Below, in pieces: positions 17,345 through 26,200 of a stretch of DNA of 64,000 nucleotides. Origin of the DNA: Parabacteroides goldsteinii (GTDB lineage Bacteria; Bacteroidota; Bacteroidia; Bacteroidales; Tannerellaceae); contig NZ_JADNBB010000001.1 of the NCBI RefSeq assembly GCF_015550595.1, forward strand, positions 322,473 to 386,472, in the 5' to 3' direction. The position numbers were made by a program, and so were the translations under genes. Each line of letters begins with the position of its first letter. The stretch's first letter is position 1. The notes beneath the pieces are model-generated. The model was not told where the DNA came from and did not search any database. It saw only the letters and a program-made list of their open reading frames with translations.

Positions 17345-20104
17345 TTATTTACCCCAGCCTTCATTCGGGGTATCACCGAGCCACAACTCCAGTACTCCCC
17401 CTTCCGAAAAGGCGGCATGAGAAATCCGGAAAGAATTATACTCTTTTCCGTTAAGTCGTGCACGTTGGATATAACAATTGGAGGCCGAATTATTGTAAGT
17501 CTTTATTTTAAAAGACCCTCCTTTATAATAATCAGTATCCAGCGAAATAGTCACCTCATCAAACACAGGACTTGTTATATCATATTGCGGATCGCGGGAA
17601 GAACCACCATCCAGCGCAAACAATCCGATTGCCATCAAGGAACTCACACCACCCATTTGTCCCTGATCCTCATCATGTCCGCCATACCCTCTGTCGGGAG
17701 TAACTGCTCCATAAGCCTGTTCTTTCACGCGACGTACCCAGTATTGGGTCAGCCAGGGTTTTCCGGCATGCGAGAAGACGTGAGCATTCGAACAGCCCGG
17801 CTGATTAGCATAGCTGACATAGCCGCTGCCGTATCCATAGACAAAATCAGTTTCTTCCGATTGGCGGAAAGCAAAATCCAGCTTACTGCAAAGACTGTCG
17901 TTACCTCCCATCAGCTTTGCTAATACAGGAATATCATGCGAAAGTCCGAACGTTGCCTGCCAGGCGTTAGCCTCCACATATCCGTTTCCGCTCAAAGGGT
18001 CGGTATGCAGCCATTCACCATTGGCTTTCTTCGGCAGGATCAGCCCCAGCTCCTTATTGAAAGAAGCCGGCCAGCCTGTAGCCCGTTTATGGAAATAGTC
18101 ATAATCGCCTTTCTTTCCCATTTTAGCTGCCATTTCAGCCAAAGCCCAGTCCTCGAAGGCCCACTGGATGGTCAGACCGGCATTACCGGGACAATAGCCG
18201 TTACGGACATAGAAGTCCAGCTCCTTATCCATTCCCAATGCCAGCATTCCTCCTTTGGAATGATTTCGTTTCATAGCCTTGAAAGCCTTTTGCGGATCCC
18301 ATTTCCGGACAAGTCCTTTCTGGAAAGCACTCGTGATAAGAGAGGTGGCAGGACATCCGGACATGATATAGGAATATCCGCCGGCACAAGGTCCGCGGGG
18401 AAGCAGGTTTCCATTCACGTCATACTCCAGCAGAGAAGCCGCAAAGTCATCCAGCACGGACGGATAAGCCAGTCCCCAAAGCGTATTCAGATTCCACTGT
18501 GTCAACCAAAATGCATCCGAGTTGTACATATGATGTTTCACCTTTCCCTGTCCGTCTTTCTCCAACTGGCGCACATGAAAACGGATATTTTTCGTCTCAG
18601 CCCCTCTCCGGGTTCCATCCGTATAATCCGGATATTCGCCGTTGGCGTCATCCAGTTTATGTCTTCCCAATAATGAGTGCCATAAGTCGGTATAGAACTT
18701 CATCTGCTGGTTATGGCTACCTCCCTTTACATTAATCTTACCCAGCCATTCATTCCATTCCTGCTGAGATGCTTGCCGTACCTGGTCAAAGTCCCAGTGG
18801 TCGCAATCCTGCTTCAGGTTATCCCAAGCATTCTCCGTGCTTACATAGGAAATGGCGACTTTCATCTGTAACTGTTCGCCAGGCTTTACCTGGTAATTAG
18901 CCTTCACCCCGGAAGTAGGGGCATCATGATAACTCATTCCCTGATTTCTCGGAGTACTCTCCTTCGCTCCCTGCAACTCATCGATATCTTTGAACTGTTC
19001 CGGGCCAACCCAACCGTCCAGTGATTGGAAAGGTGTATCGAATGTAACGGCAAAATAGATTCTGACTACATCAGGTCCTCCCCACAATCGTCCGGTCGTA
19101 TCAAAATAACCTTCCACGCCTTCATTTCCCTTTTTATAGACATGGGCATTTACCATCGTCGAAGTGCCGACATACCCACCCAGATTCAATAATATATCCG
19201 CCAGATTCTCTTCCGTATAAGTGAAGCGGTAAAAGCTGACACGATCGGTAGCCGTCTGTTCCACCCAGACTTTGTATTTATCCAGAAACAGCCTGTGATA
19301 ACCCGGTTGAACAATCTCTCCCTGATGCAGGAAAGAAGATTTCCAAAGTTGTTCCCCACCTGTCGGATCCACATTCCCTGTCACCGGCATCATTGTTAAG
19401 CCGGAAAGCATCCAACAATGGATCTGTGGAAAACCCAGAACCTCCGAAGAGTTATAATTGTACCCGCCTCCATATTGATTTTTATTTCTTGTCAGAGGTG
19501 CTGCACCAATCATTCCATAGGGTTGATTTCCTGTAATAAAGAAAAAGTAACGCCCACGGGCTGTCTCGATATAAGGATTGACCCACGATACGTGATCCGT
19601 ATAATCCTCAGGAGAAGGAAAGACCTCGATCTCCGAAAGGCCAACCTGCGTACCAGCGGCATCCGTGACTTCGAAGCGTACCCATTCTACCTTTCGTGAT
19701 TCAAACTCAATTTCTTTAGGACTTCCATCGTTGGCAATACTCCACACATTAATCTTACTGCCGTCACTGAAATGCAATACACCTCCGGCTATATGGGATT
19801 CTTTATCCGGGCGATCATACAAAATGATTTTATTGATATTGACAGGACGTTCCCAATCCAGTTGTATCCAGGGATAATCGATCTGTCCCCAGAATGTTTC
19901 AGTACTGGCAGACACCCACTCTCCTTTTCCCTGTACCCGAATCATTCCATCGATTGCCTTAGTCGCATCATGACCGGCATCAATCGAAGAAGAAGCCGAT
20001 GCCTGTGCTTGCGGGGCAATGTTATAGGGAGTCGCCCGGCCTATAACCGGACAACAACTCAAAAACATGATAAATAGTGAAAAGAAATATATCTTTTTCT
20101 TCAT
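17345..20104 (-). CDS. GH92 family alpha-mannosidase-like enzyme with N-terminal F5/8C-like domain
   Basis: 919 residues; signal sequence at the N-terminus (FIMFLSCCPVIGRA). Residues about 28-165 form a discoidin/F5-8 type C-like module (ASSSIDAGHDATKAIDG, WIQLDWERPVNINKIILYD, VGLSEIEVFPS). The GH92 fold follows: VNPYIETARGRYFF, YTDGTRRG, MYNSDAFWLTQWNLNTLWGLAYPS, and the C-terminal GGHDEDQGQM (808-817), a variant of the usual GNDDxGQMS motif. GH92 enzymes are calcium-dependent inverting exo-alpha-mannosidases acting on N-glycans, yeast mannan and related glycans. The altered C-terminal motif makes exact linkage specificity uncertain. It starts 22 bp after the GH97 gene. Confidence 0.85.
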   Translation of the reverse strand: MKKKIYFFSLFIMFLSCCPVIGRATPYNIAPQAQASASSSIDAGHDATKAIDGMIRVQGKGEWVSASTETFWGQIDYPWIQLDWERPVNINKIILYDRPDKESHIAGGVLHFSDGSKINVWSIANDGSPKEIEFESRKVEWVRFEVTDAAGTQVGLSEIEVFPSPEDYTDHVSWVNPYIETARGRYFFFITGNQPYGMIGAAPLTRNKNQYGGGYNYNSSEVLGFPQIHCWMLSGLTMMPVTGNVDPTGGEQLWKSSFLHQGEIVQPGYHRLFLDKYKVWVEQTATDRVSFYRFTYTEENLADILLNLGGYVGTSTMVNAHVYKKGNEGVEGYFDTTGRLWGGPDVVRIYFAVTFDTPFQSLDGWVGPEQFKDIDELQGAKESTPRNQGMSYHDAPTSGVKANYQVKPGEQLQMKVAISYVSTENAWDNLKQDCDHWDFDQVRQASQQEWNEWLGKINVKGGSHNQQMKFYTDLWHSLLGRHKLDDANGEYPDYTDGTRRGAETKNIRFHVRQLEKDGQGKVKHHMYNSDAFWLTQWNLNTLWGLAYPSVLDDFAASLLEYDVNGNLLPRGPCAGGYSYIMSGCPATSLITSAFQKGLVRKWDPQKAFKAMKRNHSKGGMLALGMDKELDFYVRNGYCPGNAGLTIQWAFEDWALAEMAAKMGKKGDYDYFHKRATGWPASFNKELGLILPKKANGEWLHTDPLSGNGYVEANAWQATFGLSHDIPVLAKLMGGNDSLCSKLDFAFRQSEETDFVYGYGSGYVSYANQPGCSNAHVFSHAGKPWLTQYWVRRVKEQAYGAVTPDRGYGGHDEDQGQMGGVSSLMAIGLFALDGGSSRDPQYDITSPVFDEVTISLDTDYYKGGSFKIKTYNNSASNCYIQRARLNGKEYNSFRISHAAFSEGGVLELWLGDTPNEGWGK

Positions 20105-20126
20105 ATATTACCTATTCCGTGGATTA

Positions 20127-22094
20127 TTATTGCTTATTGCTTACGGATATGCGCGCCACAAAGCCTCCTCCTGACATCAATTCCTCTTTAATCCTCTGTC
20201 CGGAGCGTATTTTACTTTTCTTTACTTCAATCAACTTCCGGTTTTCGGGAGTATCCGAAGCTATCTCCATATGATATTTCCCTTTAGGCAAGAAATCCAA
20301 CTTTACATCAAACGTCCTGGGTGTTTCTCCGTTTAATACCGTCAAATACCAGACATCCCCTTTTCTCCTTGCCAAAGCAGCCAACTTTCCAATCTCACTT
20401 TCCGGTAAGACTATCGTTTCATCCCAGGTAACCGGAACACTTTCTATAAACGATCTTCCCGGACATGACAGCATATCTTCCATATCTGCCGCAAAGATCA
20501 ACATCGGGGATGTGAACATATAGATCGATGATAACTGATGTCCAAAGGTCACAGACGGATGACAAAAATTACGAAAGTTCAACGGTGTATAATCCGCAGG
20601 TCCTGCCAGCCAGCGAGTAAACGGCAACACCGTGTTATGATAAGGCCAGGGTGGACCCGGAGCCCAACTATTCTCTCCGCCAACACATTCCAGACCTCGC
20701 ACGGCCTCTTTTGCCAACAAGTTCGGATAGGTATACGAATCACCTGTCGGTTTATTAACGCCATGAAAGATTACCATCAGTTTCTCTTTCGCTGCAGCCT
20801 TGAGAATATTCTCCATCAGATCGACCGTAAAGGCATTCTCCGTATGAAAGAAATCTATTTTCAGACCTCTCACCCCTACTTCCGCACACTTCTTCATAAA
20901 ATCTGCACGTTCTTCTGCGTCAACTAACCCCACATCAGATTTATTTCCAAACCGGGGAGATGAAGAACGCCATACCCAGATATCCACATTCTTCGCTTTG
21001 GCATAATCCACCAAATCCTTCAACATTTCCCATTTGGTCCGTCCGTTTGCCTCTTTTTCCGTTTGCTGCCACAGTTCCCAGCCATCGTCAACCACCACAG
21101 ACTCAATACCCAGTTCGGCACATCCGTCCACATATTTTTTATGATTGGCTACACTCAGCCGGTCATTGCCTTCCACCAACCAGGTGAACGTTGCTCTTCC
21201 CGGCTTAATCCAATCTGTTTCAGCCCCTTTCGGGAAAAGAGTTTTATCAGGTTGATCGGATACTTGAGCTATAATCCCGTTATTCACCAATCCATTCAAG
21301 TCTTTAGCCAGCATAAGAACACGCCAGGGAGTAACAATTTCATGACTCTGCTCTTTAGGAGATATGATCCATGGTACATTACGTACTGCTTCATGCCAAT
21401 ATTTAGTAGGTGGAAGACCGGTTATTGTTCCTGTCTCCAGATGTCCTTTATTTTCCACATAACCGAATTGTACCCGGTTCGGAGCTGTACCGAACAGTAC
21501 TGCTCCATGATAATTGAACAGATTTGCTTCCGTGATTGCTGCATAAATCCCATTCGGCAGATGAAAAGTGGCAGGCGGAGCCAGTAACTCACCTTCTATA
21601 CGATCGGTCTCCCGCTCCTGATACTGCTGCAACCAGCCATATTGGAAAGGACCGCTGGCATACCAGACTTTCGTCTGTGACGGAAAGATAAATGATGTTT
21701 CCTCTCCGTAAATACAGACTGGTCCCTCTGCCGGGATACGGTAACGCAAGGCAATCCCGTCCGGAAATATTCGGATATCCATATAAAAACGACTTCCGTC
21801 GGGTTGCTGTAACTCATAGACAAGCGTATTATTTTCCTTTTTCTCTTTGTTAAGCAGCTGAACGTCTTTTCCCAGTTGACGGTGGTCGACATTCAAACCC
21901 AAAGGGGCTTCCCGGATAACTGAGTTTTCCTCATAAGAGACATCCAGCACCAATTGTTTATCGGCATTTGCCTCTACTTTCAACTTTACCGGGGTAGCAC
22001 CAGACACGGCGTCAACTTCTTCTCCTTTTACGATCTGATTTACACTCAATAAAAGCAGTGCTATCGCTAAAATCTTCGATATATGATTATTCAT
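20127..22094 (-). CDS. GH97 family glycoside hydrolase, probably retaining alpha-galactosidase type
   Basis: 655 residues with a signal peptide (ALLLLSVNQIVKG). An N-terminal supersandwich (about 30-280: GIALRYRIP, PWRVLMLAKDLNGLV) precedes the barrel with ESVVVDDGWELW, NVDIWVW, GLKIDFFHTEN (Asp414), VIFHGVNKPTG and RGLECVGGENSW (Glu469). GH97 contains inverting alpha-glucosidases (SusB type) and retaining alpha-galactosidases. The Asp in KIDF and the later Glu sit where the retaining type has nucleophile and acid/base, so alpha-galactosidase is the better guess. It follows GH31 after a 165-bp gap containing a hairpin. Confidence 0.85.
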   Translation of the reverse strand: MNNHISKILAIALLLLSVNQIVKGEEVDAVSGATPVKLKVEANADKQLVLDVSYEENSVIREAPLGLNVDHRQLGKDVQLLNKEKKENNTLVYELQQPDGSRFYMDIRIFPDGIALRYRIPAEGPVCIYGEETSFIFPSQTKVWYASGPFQYGWLQQYQERETDRIEGELLAPPATFHLPNGIYAAITEANLFNYHGAVLFGTAPNRVQFGYVENKGHLETGTITGLPPTKYWHEAVRNVPWIISPKEQSHEIVTPWRVLMLAKDLNGLVNNGIIAQVSDQPDKTLFPKGAETDWIKPGRATFTWLVEGNDRLSVANHKKYVDGCAELGIESVVVDDGWELWQQTEKEANGRTKWEMLKDLVDYAKAKNVDIWVWRSSSPRFGNKSDVGLVDAEERADFMKKCAEVGVRGLKIDFFHTENAFTVDLMENILKAAAKEKLMVIFHGVNKPTGDSYTYPNLLAKEAVRGLECVGGENSWAPGPPWPYHNTVLPFTRWLAGPADYTPLNFRNFCHPSVTFGHQLSSIYMFTSPMLIFAADMEDMLSCPGRSFIESVPVTWDETIVLPESEIGKLAALARRKGDVWYLTVLNGETPRTFDVKLDFLPKGKYHMEIASDTPENRKLIEVKKSKIRSGQRIKEELMSGGGFVARISVSNKQ

Positions 22095-22187
22095 CTTTAG
22101 TTATATTAGGGTTCCAAACTTTGAAATGGTAAAAATAAGAAAAATTCCAGTCGAGACTTTTATAAAATACGAGCATTATTTTGCATA

Positions 22188-22233
22188 ATCCGAGATTAGG
22201 GAAACAGGTTTAACCGTATCCCCAGTCTCGGAT
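22188..22233 (-). promoter_or_regulatory. Hairpin in GH31-GH97 intergenic gap
   Basis: Arms 22188-22201 and 22220-22233 (ATCCGAGATTAGGG against CCCCAGTCTCGGAT, two mismatches) with an 18-nt loop lie in the 165-bp gap between GH31 and GH97. There is no strong U-tract on the minus strand. It is probably an intercistronic processing or attenuation structure. Confidence 0.45.
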
Positions 22234-22259
22234 ATAACTATTTTGACTTTACTCTTGGA

Positions 22260-24410
22260 TTATTTCTTTGTCATAAACCGGAAATTATAATCACTGAAGG
22301 ACCAGACTTTCGCTCCTTCAGAAATAATAACTTTACCTGTTTTATTCCCATTCGCATCCACCTCAACTTTCAGTACAATGCGAGAGAAATCACCCTTCTC
22401 ATAATCAAAGCTCTTCCCATCATCATCATACAAATTATAAGAAGAAGAGACTTTGCCATAGTGACGTACTTCCAGAGGAAGTTTCTCGTCTTTCACCTTT
22501 GTCACAGCAGGCCATAAAGGAATGATACCACCTTCTTTCACATATACCGGGATCTTCGACAACCCTGGAGAAACTGTTATCACCTCTCCTTCTCCTGCAA
22601 ACTCTCCGGTATAGAAATCATACCATTTACCCTGAGGTAGAATCACCTGACGATCTTTTTCTCCAGCAAATAACGGAGCGACAAGCAAACTGGGACCTAC
22701 CATAAACTGATCTTTTACTTCCTTTTTTACAGCCATCGCATAAGGATTGTCAGTTGCATCCAACACCCCTTTTTCTGTTTTGGTGTCCGCCTGATAACCT
22801 TCTTCCAGATTCATTGCACGAATCGGAGGAGTTCCTTCAAAAGTATAATCAGCAAAAGCCGTATAGAGGTAAGGGATCAGCTGCATACGCAACTGAGCAA
22901 TCTCACGTACTTCTTTTTCCACTTCAGGGAAACTCCAGGGTTTCGTTCCGTCCGCCCAGGCATCCAATTGAGCCACAGGAGAAAAACAAACTGTCTGCAT
23001 CCGCCTTAACCATTCTTCTCCCGTTCCGGAAGATCTTACCTCGGGCGTCCAAAGGACACCGATAAAAGAACTGTTTATCAAAGCTGTTATAAAATCACGA
23101 TGGGCATAATAATCATTATAGATAACATAAGGATATGAACTTGTCCCTGCATTCCCGGCACGAACCAATCCGTAAGTTCGGGTATTACGTTTACGGAACA
23201 TATTCATCGTCACACTCTGCATCATAGAACCATATATCTGACGCATCTGTTCCGCAGGTATTTTGGAAGGAAAAGAAGCGACATCGGGCCAAAGCCAGGA
23301 ATCATAACCATCATTTTCATCCATCTTATATCCACTAACACCTTTATCCAATTGATGTTTTTCAAAATGTTCCACCATGATCTTCTGCGCTGCAGGCATT
23401 GAATAATCGGGAACAGTTCCACACCATACCGTATGTGACCCGGTATAAGGTTCTATTTTATCGTATAGTTCGCCATCCGGTGACACATAAGGATTGATCC
23501 ATACATTCGTTTTTATATATTGGTCATTCAAGCTTTTAACAAAATTATCCGGATCAGGAAAACGGGTTTTATCCCATTCGTAAGTACACGGGTAAGAACG
23601 GCTCATCCAACCGGGTTCAAGTCCGACCACGCTCAAAGGAAAACCTCGCTTTTCAAACTGGATAACTTCTTCATTGACTTCTTTATCGGAGAATAAAGAG
23701 GGCACACGATGCCAGAAACCAAGCCCCCATCTCGGAGGCAATGCTCCACCACCGTTATACAAATTAAAACGGCGAACAACGTCTAGCATGGTCGGTCCCG
23801 CAAACAGGACAACCTCAACACCCTCTGCCGGGATCAGAAACTCCAGATTATCCGAATAAGGTTGAGCTTCCCAATGCTTATCCGTATTTCTATCTCTTAC
23901 GACAGGCGGATTCTTACTATCTTTCCGTACACTCGTACCGACCCATGTATCAATATACCGGGCTGAATTTATAAATGCTCCATATCCTTTTGAAGATACA
24001 AAGAAAGGTACCGGTGTATGTGTACGCCCATCGTCTTTTCCTGTATAATGATCTACATGCAAACGCATGATCCGCCCTCTCTGTTCAACCGTCTTAAAGT
24101 TCAACCCCAAACCGAATATCTTTTCATCCTTTTCAAGAGGAAAACGAATATAGGTCTTTCCATCGACCACTTCAAAGCTGATATCTTCCCGAGATACAGG
24201 CAGTGAAACTGCCCCCATTTTCTCGATAGCATCAAGTTTGGGAGTAATATTCAATTCACTCAGTAGATTTACCTTCTCGGGAGTTCCTACAGAGACATTC
24301 CACACGCCTGCTGTCTCTTCTTTCCACTTGATTACCCCTTTACTTCGGGATGAATTATTACATGCACTCAAAATACAAAGAGTACAGATTGTCACAAAAT
24401 ATCTTCTCAT
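22260..24410 (-). CDS. GH31 family glycoside hydrolase (lipoprotein)
   Basis: 716 residues with a lipoprotein signal (LCILSAC, Cys17). N-terminal beta-sandwich (KIFGLGLNFKTVEQRG, YGAFINSARYIDTW), then the GH31 barrel: LPPRWGLGFWHRVP, SVVGLEPGWM, GVSGYKMDENDGYD with Asp364 as candidate nucleophile, and YNDYYAHRDF with Asp433 as candidate acid/base. The C-terminal part (VGPSLLVAPLF, GKWYDFYTGE) is typical. GH31 enzymes are retaining alpha-glycosidases (glucose, xylose, galactose, GalNAc or sulfoquinovose). The KMDEND nucleophile motif is not the WxDM form of common alpha-glucosidases, so substrate is left open. First enzyme gene of PUL-B, separated from susD by a terminator. Confidence 0.85.
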   Translation of the reverse strand: MRRYFVTICTLCILSACNNSSRSKGVIKWKEETAGVWNVSVGTPEKVNLLSELNITPKLDAIEKMGAVSLPVSREDISFEVVDGKTYIRFPLEKDEKIFGLGLNFKTVEQRGRIMRLHVDHYTGKDDGRTHTPVPFFVSSKGYGAFINSARYIDTWVGTSVRKDSKNPPVVRDRNTDKHWEAQPYSDNLEFLIPAEGVEVVLFAGPTMLDVVRRFNLYNGGGALPPRWGLGFWHRVPSLFSDKEVNEEVIQFEKRGFPLSVVGLEPGWMSRSYPCTYEWDKTRFPDPDNFVKSLNDQYIKTNVWINPYVSPDGELYDKIEPYTGSHTVWCGTVPDYSMPAAQKIMVEHFEKHQLDKGVSGYKMDENDGYDSWLWPDVASFPSKIPAEQMRQIYGSMMQSVTMNMFRKRNTRTYGLVRAGNAGTSSYPYVIYNDYYAHRDFITALINSSFIGVLWTPEVRSSGTGEEWLRRMQTVCFSPVAQLDAWADGTKPWSFPEVEKEVREIAQLRMQLIPYLYTAFADYTFEGTPPIRAMNLEEGYQADTKTEKGVLDATDNPYAMAVKKEVKDQFMVGPSLLVAPLFAGEKDRQVILPQGKWYDFYTGEFAGEGEVITVSPGLSKIPVYVKEGGIIPLWPAVTKVKDEKLPLEVRHYGKVSSSYNLYDDDGKSFDYEKGDFSRIVLKVEVDANGNKTGKVIISEGAKVWSFSDYNFRFMTKK

Positions 24411-24421
24411 ATATCCTACTT

Positions 24422-24452
24422 AAAAAAAGGCAGAAACACGGGTCTCTGCCTT
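24422..24452 (-). terminator. Intrinsic terminator between SusD and GH31 (PUL-B)
   Basis: AAGGCAGA (24427-24434 on plus) pairs perfectly with TCTGCCTT (24445-24452) over a 10-nt loop. The minus-strand RNA ends in a run of U (plus-strand A at 24422-24428). It occupies the same place relative to susD as the PUL-A terminator. Confidence 0.8.
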
Positions 24453-24469
24453 CTGTTATTATAAAAAAA

Positions 24470-26182
24470 TCAATCTAACGGGTTGAATGTTCCACCACTC
24501 CAACCTTGAGTCTGTTCCATCTTGGAATTTGTTTCCAGATACTTGTTAGGTATCGCATAGAAATAGTAGTTATCCTTAAAATCAATAGCAAAATTCTTAT
24601 CCAGAATAACTAGCGAGTCTCTGAAATAAGTAGCATAATTATTCTCAAAATCAGCCGTATCCTTTATCTTATTAAATTCCTCTTCCGGTATATTCAGTTT
24701 AGGCAAAATTCCATGACGGACTTTCCCGTTCAATTCAGTTTCAAACAGACGCCAACGGCGTAAATCCCAATAACGTTTACCCTCAAAAGACAATTCCAGT
24801 TTTCTTTCCAACATAATTGCTTCAATCATTTGTCCTGACGACATGCCAGCCTTCAGTCCATACATACCATTATTACCTGCAAGTATACCGGCTCTTGCCC
24901 TGATCGCTTTCAATACATCATAAGCCTCATCTATTTTACCCACCATAGCTGCACATTCCGCATAGTTCAACAATACCTCTGCATGGCGGATTTCAATCCA
25001 GTCTGTACTACTCCTTTCCGTGTAATAAGATGTATAGCTAGGATCGACAGCCTTTCTACAATAAAAACCAGTTGCTGTAGGACCATTCAATTCAGCCCCC
25101 ACATACGTCCATTGTTTTCTACCGGCTTTGCCGCTCAACTCCCATGTACAGCTATTGTAAGCGATAGTCATATTGAAGCGGGGATCTCTATTCTTCCAAT
25201 ACAGAACAGGATCATACTCCTTAGATTCAGTAATAGGAACACCCGTCACCATGGGATATGACTCAACCATTTCCAAGGTAGGATGATTAGCACCTGTATA
25301 ATTCTGTGCCTCTGACAATGGACGAGTCGCCGCATTCCATTTGTTTGTAGTTCCCGGCTCCTGATATCTACGCCCCCAGACAACTTCCCGATTCATCTCA
25401 TCATACCATATCTTTTCATAACTGGCATACAATCCATAGCCATTTGCTTCCAACTCCTCTTTCGCCTGTTTATTCACTTTATATGCAGCTTCCCAACGAT
25501 CCATCCGATTATCAGGATTGAACTGAGGACTGGCATAAAACAGTAGAACACGCCCTTTCAAAGCCAATGCAGCAGCTTTTGTTGCCCGTCCCAGATCATC
25601 ACCAGTCCAGCTCCAGGGGAGATTTTCATAAGCATAATCCAGATCCTTGATGATGATATCGATACACTCAGACGTTTTATTACGTGACACTAACAAGTCA
25701 TCCGTAAGTTTTTGAGGTAACAGCAGCATCGGAACACCACCATAGACACGTACCATGCAAAAATACCTCCAGGCGCGAAGGATAGAAGCCTGAGCCTTTA
25801 AACTTGTACAAGTCTCCGTATCTATCGCCTCATTATTCTCGAGTTTCTCAAATAACATATTTATATTACGAATATCTTCATAATACCAATAATCGCAGGA
25901 AGCCGTCGTCAACTGACCATACATCACACTGCCGCCGCCATCAGCCTCATCCGAGTAGGAGGAATAAAAAATAGAATTCGCACCATCTCCATCCCTGTCT
26001 TGTTCCCCTTCCCATTTAGGCAGGTTCTTTTCATACAGTCTGTTCAGGTAAGCTGTTGCATATTTGGCGTCTCCCCAAACCTGGTCGTCTGTCACGGCTG
26101 ATAAATCCTTTTTATTCAGTATATCCGAACAACTCACACTCATAGCCAACAATGAGCCGTATAATAAATATTTGATAGTCAT
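24470..26182 (-). CDS. SusD/RagB-family lipoprotein (PUL-B)
   Basis: 570 residues; lipoprotein signal ending AMSVSC (Cys18). Family features are TDDQVWGDAKYATAYLNRLYE, LKAQASILRAWRYFCMVRVYGGVPML, the TPR-like segment DDLGRATKAAALALKGRVLLFYASP and the C-terminal ERKLELSFEGKRYWDLRRW. It is the glycan-binding partner of the SusC encoded 18 bp upstream. The ligand is not predictable, though the linked GH31/GH97/GH92 enzymes point to an alpha-linked galactose- and mannose-containing glycan. Confidence 0.95.
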   Translation of the reverse strand: MTIKYLLYGSLLAMSVSCSDILNKKDLSAVTDDQVWGDAKYATAYLNRLYEKNLPKWEGEQDRDGDGANSIFYSSYSDEADGGGSVMYGQLTTASCDYWYYEDIRNINMLFEKLENNEAIDTETCTSLKAQASILRAWRYFCMVRVYGGVPMLLLPQKLTDDLLVSRNKTSECIDIIIKDLDYAYENLPWSWTGDDLGRATKAAALALKGRVLLFYASPQFNPDNRMDRWEAAYKVNKQAKEELEANGYGLYASYEKIWYDEMNREVVWGRRYQEPGTTNKWNAATRPLSEAQNYTGANHPTLEMVESYPMVTGVPITESKEYDPVLYWKNRDPRFNMTIAYNSCTWELSGKAGRKQWTYVGAELNGPTATGFYCRKAVDPSYTSYYTERSSTDWIEIRHAEVLLNYAECAAMVGKIDEAYDVLKAIRARAGILAGNNGMYGLKAGMSSGQMIEAIMLERKLELSFEGKRYWDLRRWRLFETELNGKVRHGILPKLNIPEEEFNKIKDTADFENNYATYFRDSLVILDKNFAIDFKDNYYFYAIPNKYLETNSKMEQTQGWSGGTFNPLD

Positions 26183-26200
26183 AATGCTTTAATTTTATTA

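Noticed and set aside
17936-18673. 245-codon plus-strand frame within the GH92 gene
   Set aside because: Shadow of the GH92 coding sequence with unlikely composition.
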